Part shown: positions 56,371 through 64,000 of the stretch, piece by piece
Numbering within the stretch: position 1 is the stretch's first letter
Layout: each line of letters starts with the position of its first letter
Assembly: GCA_964016985.1 (NCBI GenBank)
Contig: OZ024830.1
Span: 77,806,763 to 77,870,762 of the forward strand
DNA from: Anodontia alba
Lineage: Eukaryota > Mollusca > Bivalvia > Lucinida > Lucinidae
DNA: 64,000 nt
Direction of reading: 5' to 3'
Translations under genes and position numbers: made by a program
The notes under the pieces: model-generated
The model's database searches: none
What the model was told of the DNA's origin: nothing
Seen by the model: the letters and a program-made list of their open reading frames with translations, nothing else

Positions 56371-58309
56371 CAACATGTGCTTGGTGCAATTTGAATTTGA
56401 TAGCACAATTGGTTCAAGGGGGTGCTTTTTAACAGATCCATTTAAAGTTGTAAGAGGTTTTGTATGGCTTAAAGCTAATAATAGACTGTATGCAAACACA
56501 AGAATAGCAGACTTGAATTTAAAGTCCTGTAATTCTGATGATAGCACTATTTGTTCAACTGATTGTCCTGTTATAAGAGATACTGTTAGCTGTTTGGAGC
56601 ATGTAACTTTTGCTCCTGTTGAGTACTGCAGTAACACTGAGACAGGAGGTCAGAGTTCCTTGAGAAACACAAACCTGGGTTCTTCAGTATCTAGTCAAGC
56701 TAGCCCACTTTTAATTCCTCGTAATGATGCTACCCCAGTCTCCATATATGAAATGCCATTTGGTGAAGAAAAGGCATTCCCATGGCTTTTCCCTTCAGGC
56801 AAATTTGGCTTTACATACCCAAGACGAAAAAGCATTCAGCCAAGTTTATACTTCAGATACCGGTTGAACAACCGCCATGGTTATTGGCGAAGAGATATCT
56901 CATATATGTTGCATGCTGCTGTATCATACGATAAACATCTTCTGAAGAAATATATTGGTATTTGCATGAAAATGCGTAAAGGCTTCTCTGATACAGGGCC
57001 AGGTCTGCCAACTACAGCTGCAGACGTTCGGTCTAGAAATACAGACCCTGACATTCTTCAGAACTTATATATGTTCATGAAAAATATTCGTGGTACAGTT
57101 GCTTATTTTCGAAATGCCTTGTATGACCTTTTAGCCATGTTTCGCTGCTTGGGTCCTCCTACCTTATTTATGACTCTTTCAGCAGACGATTTGAATTGGC
57201 CAGAATTGGGCATGCTATTGGAAAACTTATCTTATGCTGAAGCAGTGTCGAAGCACTCATTTTTTTCCAGCATGAGGAAGGATCCCTTAATGACTGCAAT
57301 TCATTTTGATCGCCGATTTACTGCTTTGATGAAATATGTAATTCATGGGCCTGTGAAACCTCTAGGTATTGTCAAGGATTTTTTTGCACGTGTGGAATTT
57401 CGGAATAGGGGCTCCCCTCACTATCACATATTCTTTTGGGTTGGTAATGTGCCTAATGATATTAATGAAAATACAAGCGAAACTGTTTTGCAATACATTA
57501 CTAATACCATTCATACACATATCCCATTGGAAACTGAAAATCCTGAATTGTATCATCTGGTTAAAAAACTTCAAACTCACTCACATTCCAACTATTGCAT
57601 GCGTTCAGGAAAACACCCCTGTCGTTTTGGTTTTCCGAAACGTGAATGCATAAAAAGCAGATTACTTTCAAGGGTTATGACTATGAAGAATAGAGGCCAG
57701 TTTTATGAAAAATATAGGCCAAAAAATTCTGCTTTCATAAATGCTTATAACCCTCAAATTTTGCTTCACTGGCGAGCAAATATGGATGTACAGCTCATAA
57801 ATGATGCTGATGGAGCAGCATATTATGTTTGTCATTACTTATGTAAATCAGAATCTGATGAATTGAGGCGTGCACTTGGCAATTTAATAAATACTGTTTT
57901 TCACCAAAACCCAGAAATGACAGTTTTCCAGCGTCTTTGGAATATTGGTTTATGTGTTTTAAAACACAGACAGGTTTCTGCTCAAGAGGCAGCATTTCGT
58001 CTTTGTCACCTTAAACTTATTCAATGTTCACGGTCTGTTGTTTATTTGAACATCAGGCCTCAGAACAAAAGATTTAAAATGTTAAAACCATTAGCTGAAA
58101 TTGAAGCCATGAATGATACAGAGACAGACATATTTATGCACAATATTATTGATTACTATATGGCACGACCTCAGTCCATGGAAACAGTGTCTCTACATTT
58201 CTTTGCTTCTTGGTATATAAAATGTCCAGCTCCAGCTGGTCAGTCCCAGACAAGATGCTTGGAAAGAGTTTATATAGAAAAGTATGATGTTTGGGTTCGG
58301 AAACGATAG
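56321..58309 (+). pseudogene. Helitron Rep (HUH endonuclease) domain protein
   Basis: 662 codons open from 56321, but the true reading comes from the upstream frame: a +1 shift near 56330-56370 separates it from the protease part. Helitron-like N domain: FPWLFPSGKFGF, YFRYRLNNRHGYW, FMTLSADDLNWPEL. Rep nuclease: HUH motif PHYHIFFW (His367, His369) and the tyrosine motif AAYYVCHYLCKS (Tyr501, Tyr502, Tyr506; Lys509). These residues cut and join single-stranded DNA during transposition and all are kept here. The frame ends at TAG 58307-58309 and continues after it in the same frame into the helicase, so this stop is probably a point mutation. Confidence 0.9.
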
Positions 58310-59150
58310 TCATCAGTTGTTATTCGGTTTCCTCATTTGTCAGTTTCCAATGATGGTTACTACTTTACTTTGCTTATGTTATTGCTACCTTTTCGTTCTG
58401 AACAGGACCTTGTTGGTACATATGCAAGCGCAAAAGCAGCTTTCAATGCGAAACATTCACTGCTCGACTTTTCAGTGGAAATGCATAACTCTTTTTTACT
58501 TCAAGTTGAAAACTGTATTAGGCGCATTCGTCTTGCTGAGGCTGAGCTTGAGGAACAATCTGGTGTAGAAGATGTACCTTCAAACATTGATATAGGGTTG
58601 AACATTTCATCAGTTGCCGCAACAAGGTCATATACAAATATAAGTTGCAACTCTGATGCAGATTTGTTGCACTATCATCAAATGTCTGCGTGTTACATGT
58701 CCCATGATGAGTTTTCTCTGTCTATAAATAGTTTAACTAATTGTCAGAAAAGAGCATTACAAATTGTACAAAACCACTTTTCCAGCCGAAGAAATAAACC
58801 GCTTTTACTTTTTATTACTGGTGGTGCTGGTGTTGGTAAATCATACCTTCTCAAGATCATTGTTGCATATTTGCAGTTATACATAGGAGTTCATCTTGGT
58901 TCTTCACCTGTAAAGTGTTGCTCACCGACTGGGACAGCAGCTAGGCATATATATTCTATATATAACTATTCATTCTTTGCTCCATATTCCTGTTGACAGG
59001 TATTTAAATTATGCTGGTCTTAGTTCTTATGCACTCAGCTCATTGCGGAGAAAATTTATTGGTGTTCATACTGTTGTAATTGATGAGATAAGCATGGTAA
59101 GTGATAGAATGATGACATTCATCAGTAGGCGGCTTGGATAAATTGCAGAC
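58310..59150 (+). pseudogene. Helitron Pif1-like helicase, truncated
   Basis: In frame with the Rep part after the stop at 58309. DGYYFTLLMLLLPFRSEQDL is the usual linker. Walker A is FITGGAGVGKSYLL (at 58814-58855), then CSPTGTAARHI. A frameshift near 58950-58965 moves the reading one base: after it come TIHSLLHIPVDRYLNYAG and Walker B VVIDEISMVSDRM (59071-59109). A stop follows at 59139-59141. Homology fades at about 59180; the remaining SF1B motifs are missing. Confidence 0.88.
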
Positions 59151-59183
59151 AGTTGCCAGCCGTTTGGTAATTTCAATGTAATT

Positions 59184-59400
59184 TTAGCTTAATGAGCTTG
59201 TTAAGTGTTAATTTGTTAACTGCTTTAGCAAAGTTAATTCAAATACACGCATATTTTTTGCAGAAAAAAAAAGTGAGAAGCTTTTGCATTGAAAAAAGAA
59301 GCTTACATTTTCCCCACAAAGTTAATATATTTGCATATCACAACACAAAAATTTTAACATTTTCTTAACAACGTCGTTAACTTTGAGCTACAGGGCCCAG
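59184..59400. mobile_element. Foldback element next to the Helitron break, left end missing
   Basis: AGCTTAATGAGCTTGTTAAG to GCTACAGGGCCC. It has the same plan as the next element (GTTAACTG near the left, TTAACGACGTCGTTAAC-like right part, internal GAAGCTTTTGC hairpin). Its left terminus is replaced by Helitron sequence. Confidence 0.65.
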
Positions 59401-59641
59401 TTGTTCAAAGCATCGTTAGCTTAACGAGCTCGTTAAGTGTCATTTCGTTAACTGTTTTAGCAGATTCAACATGAAGTATTTTCATACTTTTTGCTGGAAA
59501 AATGTGAGTAGCTTTTGCACTGCTCTGCTGCAAAAGCTACTCAGATTTTTTCAGAAAAAATTTCAGCATATTTGCGTATCATACGATATAAATTTTAACG
59601 AATCGTTAACTAAGGACGTTAGCTTTCAACAACTGGGCCCA
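59394..59641. mobile_element. Foldback element, full length
   Basis: Ends GGGCCCAGTTGTTCAAAGC / TTTCAACAACTGGGCCC. Inner hairpin AGTAGCTTTTGCACTGC / GCAAAAGCTACT. Confidence 0.85.
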
Positions 59642-59644
59642 GAA

Positions 59645-61370
59645 CTTGATTCTATATAAGCAACCTAACAGTAAGTGTCTCCGTTTCAACATTACAAAGC
59701 TCAGCATCTGATGACGAATCAATCTCTTCCATTTGTGAAGAAGTAGTAAGTAAAGCAATATATCAATTACACATATGATTATTCTGGTACTGATTGTGAA
59801 GATGAGGTTTCATTTTTATAGCCCGCCACATCACAGTAGCGAAGGGTAATGATAATATTGTCTGTCTGCCAAGCTCCTCTTCTTTCAAACCTACTACTAC
59901 ATGTACATATTTTAATTTGAAAAGGTGATACTTGGTGAACAATACAAGACTTTCTGTACAGCAGCCCATGTTTATGAAGGTTACAGTGTACCAAAAAATT
60001 AACAGAATTATTACTCTTAAAAAACTGTCCTTTTTTTTTAAAAAAATAATTTACACCTGATTTTCACATCAGGCAAACTGTTTTGCAGTTTTAATCTGAT
60101 CATGCTGTATAAAGACTGGCAACAGTGCATATTTTTAGCTCAGCCTTTCCTTGGGCGCCGTGCTTCCCGTTATGCTGCTTTTTGCAGCAACTTTTGTACT
60201 TGTACTATCTGTTGATTTGTCTGAATACCTGTTGGGTGAGTGGCAAACAATGTACACCCTGTCCGATCAAGCAGCAAGCTGTTTGCTAAGATTTGTCTCT
60301 ATGAATACATATGGTAAATACAATATCCATGCAAATACATATGGTGAGTACAGTATTCATAAATAAGTAGTTTAAGATGGAAAAAAGTTTTCTGTCGCGT
60401 CAAAGTTTGGACGAGTCCACAAAAAATCTGTGATTATGTAAAGATGACTAAAAATAATATCTCGAATATTTTAAGATTTATTCGCGAAGCATTCGGCAGT
60501 ATCGCCGCGAACATCAATGAAACATTTGATCAGTTATACCAAGTGACGGATTGGTGTAGTAAATACTGACGGTCATCGAAACCAACAAGCATAAGCAATA
60601 CATGGCAACCATGCACGCTTGTTTTCATTCTTATTTTAGTACTTATTATTTTATTTTTAATATTTTTACTATTTTTATACAGGATTTACCTTTCGCTGGA
60701 ATTGTAAATATTTATTAATTAATGTTTAATATTTCCCTTCCTCATAAAACTAAAGTAAAATATTAGATTATATACCCAAAAAACCCTTTTAAATCAGAAT
60801 CACCATCGGTTATCTATCAGTAGCTTCCTCAACGGTGTCCATGGTCGTGCCTCCACCTTTCCCGCGCACTTATATCTCGCTTGCCTTTTCTGTCTCGTAG
60901 GAATAAGACATTTAAAAAACGATGCTTGTAAATTGTGTAGGTTTTTTTTCAAGACAATGAATTTGTTTTAGAGAGGGTATAAGAAAAATAGATGTCCAGG
61001 AATAGTCACAATCAGTTCATAGCCTACCACTGACACATAAAGGAAGAGCAAATAAACCATTACAGACAATACACAAGTCACAGACCAACGAAACGCGAAG
61101 CAACAAGCTCCTTCGCCAACAAGCTGATCACAGTGCTAGACAAGGTTCTCTAAGTACAACAATAAGACAACAATCATGATAAAACATGAAGACAGTCCCG
61201 CAGTGAGCAACCAAAAGGCCATAAAAGAACAACCAACACCAGAACTACTGCTTTAGAATGGTCAGTAGTAAAACTACCGAGGGGTATCAATCGATTTTAC
61301 TGGACACAAATCCTCACCCTAGATTCAAATGATGTAAATAAAATCGTGAAACGATGATATCCCGCTAATA
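59645..61370. other. Intronic sequence, no gene seen
   Basis: AT-rich; open frames here are short and featureless. GCAAATACATATGG(T/G)TAA-type direct repeat at 60305-60360. The sequence near 60270-60310 does not show a full family H hairpin. Confidence 0.4.
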
Positions 61371-61800
61371 TCGTGTGGCGGGCAGATAACTGAAAAAAAT
61401 ACAAAATTTGCCCATTAGCATTCCCAAACCAGATGTTTATAATATCAATGCACATACAAAGTTTTGTGAAAATACATTGATATTTACATAAGTTATCGTC
61501 CAAAGAAAAACAAACTGACGTGTGGTAGGCAGATAACTGTCAAAATTTTACGAAGTTTGCCCATTAGCGATTCCAAAACAGATCTCTACAATATCAATGC
61601 ACACACTAGGTTTTATGAAAATCCATTGATATTTACTCAAGTTATCAACCGGGAACGTAAATACGGAAGTGTGGCGAGCAGATAACTGTCAAAAATGACG
61701 AAATTTGCCTATTAGCAATGCCAAACCAGACCTCTACAATGTCAATGCGCACATCAAGTTTGGTAAAATACATTGATATATACTTTAACAGGACTTAAAT
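61370..61800 (+). repeat. Tandem repeat, about 147-bp units
   Basis: Three units: CAGATAACTGTCAAAATTTT, TTTGCCCATTAGCGATTCC, CAGATCTCTACAATATCAAT, GATATTTACTCAAGTTATC. Confidence 0.8.
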
Positions 61801-61889
61801 ATCAATAGTTTGGAGAAAGAAAGTTCAATAGCCATATCTTGTTTATGAATCTGGTCATTACCTAAGTAAAAAGTCTGAACGCTTTATAA

Positions 61890-63240
61890 AGCCTTTGTTT
61901 AAGTCAGGATCTGCGAGCGATCCTGCAAACTACAGAGGTATTACTATATCAAAAAAGGTAAGAGAAAAGTCCCGGGAGTGCCACAATCACAAACCGCAGC
62001 CCTTCCCAGACCCCAAGAGGAAGAGGAAACTGACAAATCTAAACAAGCACAAACCGAACAAACGTACGAAAAACACTTATATTAGCTCTCTCTTCCCCAA
62101 GCGAGGTAATCGCAATACTAAAAGGATTGAAAACACAAGAACAAAATGACACACGTAAACACATACAACAAGTTGCCTAAAAACGTTATTCTCAAGAGTT
62201 TTATATAATAGATTAATACGTATGTTACTGATAATGATATAATTGTAGACAACCAGATTGGTTTTAGGAAACCCTACAGACCTTCTGATCATGTTCATAC
62301 ACTCAAATCCATTATTGATAAAAGATTTTGACACAAACAAATGTATGTGTACACTTGCTTTGTAGATCTACGTAAAATGTTTGACACGGCTTGGAGGGAA
62401 GCTTTCTTCTATAAGCAGGTACATGGAAGGCTATATAATATTCTTAAGGTCATGTAGTCTGAGGTCCAATATTCTATCAAACTACTGATCCTTTCATATC
62501 CAACATAGGTGTCAACAAGGATTTATTCTGTGTCCTCTATTATTTAACCTTTCTGTTAACGATTTACCTAAGTGTTTTGAAAAAGAATAATGTGCTCTTC
62601 TTGCCTTTGGTGACCTGTACGTCAATTGTCCTATGTCTGCAGATGACATAGTTTTATTATCAGAGTCAAAAGAAGGACTAAAAAATTTTCTCTTTAGTCT
62701 TCAAAAGTTCTGTGACTTATGGCACCTTAGGATTCATACAGAGAAGACTAAAATTATTTTCAACAAAAGTGGTAAAATTATTTAAAGATATGTATTTTCC
62801 TGTACAATGTACCGTTAGAAAATGTCCAGGAATACAAAGACCTTGAAATACTATTGAGAGCACCAAGCTCTTATACTAATGCAATTCAGTATTTAAGTAA
62901 CACGGCTCTAAAATATTTTCCATGATAAGACGCAGATTTCCAACCAAATCAGTAAATTCTAAATTATTTTTAAAATTATTTGAACACGTGTCAAACCAAT
63001 ATGATTCTGAATTGTGGTTAATTTCCTACATGAATTCTTCCAAAAATTTTACTGATGCTGTTAATTTTTCATTACAAAAATATTATGAAGACTTAATGCC
63101 TGATCAAAATCATTCAAGATTTTGTTAATTTATTCTTGGAGTTAACAGTTATGCTTCTAACCTTGCGTCTAAAGCTGAACTTGGTAGATACGCAGTTGTA
63201 TATCTGCCTTATTCCATTAAAACTTGCTTTATCTAAATAA
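61890..63240 (+). pseudogene. LINE (non-LTR) reverse transcriptase remnant
   Basis: Order of RT blocks: DPANYRGITIS (61918-61950), then after an insertion DNQIGFRKPYRPSDHVHTLK (62240-62310), CFVDLRKMFDTAWRE (62355-62400, catalytic Asp in FVDL), QQGFILCPLLFNLSVNDL (62512-62565), and SADDIVLLSES (62638-62670, where most elements have YADD), then EKTKIIFN. A C-terminal tail ending in the LGVNSYASN...ELGR block (63137-63190) follows, as in CR1/L2/RTE-like LINEs; the clade is not certain. Many stops and shifts mean it is dead. A 140-bp piece of the 282-bp repeat, inverted, splits the RT between the first two blocks (61957-62098). Confidence 0.85.
61957..62098 (-). repeat. Inverted fragment of the 282-bp tandem family inside the LINE
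   Basis: GGTAAGAGAAAAGTCC(C)GGGAG, CACAATCACAAACCGCAGCC, GAACAAACGTACGAAAA: the reverse complement of half a unit from 23700-24690. Confidence 0.88.
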
Positions 63241-63894
63241 AAACCCTTTTGAAAAATCAGTAGCTTCTCTTACTTCTCTCAAATTCATGAGGACAGTGGT
63301 GCTGTTTCAACGTTTTGTAACCAAATTTGTTGTTTGTTAAATACTTTGGTTTTAATCATGTTTTGGAACATAAAACAACACTGCCCGTCCAAGCATTATT
63401 GCATGCTTTGAAAAAAGTAATGTGTAACGGATATGAACAATTCTGTTTTGCTTCAATAAAGGGCACTTTTCATGAAGAAATTCCAGCAATAAGTTAGCCA
63501 TACTGTAACTTCAAAACTAGTGACAGGTTTGAAAAGTATCTTGCAGTAAAACGGACAAGCTATCTATTTTCTAGTATGTTGGGTTGAGTAAAAGGGTTGA
63601 GTTGTAAGCCTATACCCAAAAAGTATTTTTACTAGGATAGGCTCAAGTCGAATCATGGTTTTTGAGAAGAACTCGTTTAAGAAGTGTCGACGAAAGGACG
63701 CACGGGCAGACGACAACCAATAAGTGATTACTTAATACAATCAATCTGTTTTAACATTTTGTTTTTTGAATTCTCGAAACTAACAGCTAAAGCAATACTG
63801 GGCAATTTAGCTTTCAGAATGACGCTAATAATATAATGGGATCTAAAAATAAGTGGCTAACAAACATGACTGGACATTCCAATCTATCACTCAC

Positions 63895-64000
63895 TATTTT
63901 CGACATCCCAAACAACGGCCTGAGTAATGTCATCTGACTTTGCCAAGCCAGGAATTGGCTTATCAGTTGTAAACAACACGTGAGATTTCTTGTCATTCAC
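63895..64000 (-). CDS. WD40 gene, exon truncated by window edge
   Basis: Open to the end of the window. Reads VNDKKSHVLFTTDKPIPGLA then KSDDITQAVVWDVEN. HVLFTTD and DITQAVVWDVEN are the b-c and d strands of a WD40 blade. Ends in phase 1 at donor GTGAGT. The next exon begins with two bases completing an Arg codon (VEN|RKEVCML), the normal run-on after a WD turn. Confidence 0.75.

Larger units (their letters stand above)
54870..59183 (+). mobile_element. Helitron (Helentron-like), decayed
   Basis: Carries in order a cysteine-protease-like domain, a Cys-rich segment, a Helitron N-terminal/Rep (HUH) domain and the start of a Pif1-type helicase: the gene order of protease-bearing Helitrons (Helentrons). 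Helitrons move by rolling-circle replication. The frame is broken by two stops and two frameshifts, and the helicase is cut off near 59183, where foldback elements begin. No TC...CTRR ends could be fixed. It is inserted antisense in an intron of the WD40 gene. Confidence 0.85.
42199..64000 (-). other. Gene model: WD40-repeat protein, 3' part (5' end outside window)
   Basis: Five minus-strand exons (64000-63895, 50718-50557, 49282-49116, 45990-45843, 42341-42199) total 726 nt and give 241 residues plus TAG, with phases agreeing at every join (1,1,0,1). The protein shows successive WD40 blades: QAVVWDVEN, NVIRVFDYMQG, CFRLWDKKTFE, and FLSSDGRFVTA with IMRWNIVHG, each ending in the Trp/Phe-Asp type turn. 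It then has an acidic, Pro/Asp-rich tail. WD40 propellers are protein-docking platforms. A run of degenerate blades at the C-terminus is common in NACHT-WD40 proteins and in other large WD40 proteins. Nothing in the window shows a NACHT domain, so the subfamily is open. Confidence 0.75.

Noticed and set aside
1..64000. CRISPR arrays, rRNA genes or bacterial operons
   Set aside because: All regular repeats are long satellites, MITEs or microsatellites without spacer structure; genes are intron-split, so the DNA is eukaryotic.

Overview
This is animal nuclear DNA: AT-rich, gene-poor and crowded with repeats. Coding sequence is split into small exons with GT-AG introns. There is no bacterial gene packing. 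The mixture of tRNA-derived SINEs, many foldback/MITE families, a Helitron with a protease-like domain, a decayed LINE, a Tc1/IS630 element and long diverged tandem repeats fits a bivalve mollusc best. The organism call is inference from repeat style, not from a marker gene.

Two host genes can be assembled by hand, both on the minus strand. (1) From 64000 down to 42199 lies the 3' part of a WD40-repeat gene. Five exons (63895-64000, 50557-50718, 49116-49282, 45843-45990, 42199-42341) join in one frame to give 241 residues of WD40 sequence and an acidic tail ending in TAG. The 5' part lies beyond the window. (2) From 33113 down to 44 lies what looks like a complete gene of eight exons (1086 nt, 361 residues). 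It has a charged, Tyr/Pro-containing N-terminal part and a C-terminal SH2 domain, laid out like the SLP-76/BLNK adaptors. The arginine of the SH2 FLVR motif is replaced by isoleucine.

Layout: 1-6200 holds the SH2-coding exons. One intron there contains a 51-bp satellite array split by a Tc1/IS630-type transposon (2722-4057). 6200-22480 is one 16-kb intron filled with foldback elements, SINEs and tandem repeats. 22485-33113 holds the 5' half of the adaptor gene, including a 282-bp tandem array. 33114-42198 is intergenic and carries a recent 1.7-kb tandem duplication (37527-40919) bounded by three copies of one MITE; the middle copy is a recombinant of the outer two. 42199-50718 holds WD40 exons and more repeats. 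The last 13-kb intron (50719-63894) contains composite tandem repeats, a decayed Helitron (54.9-59.2 kb), foldback elements and a broken LINE reverse transcriptase.

If the two gene calls hold, a WD40 protein (possibly of the NACHT-WD40 type) and a signalling adaptor lie head-to-tail about 9 kb apart. A shared immune or signalling role is only a hypothesis. All boundaries come from reading splice sites and reading phase by eye; no alignment was run.
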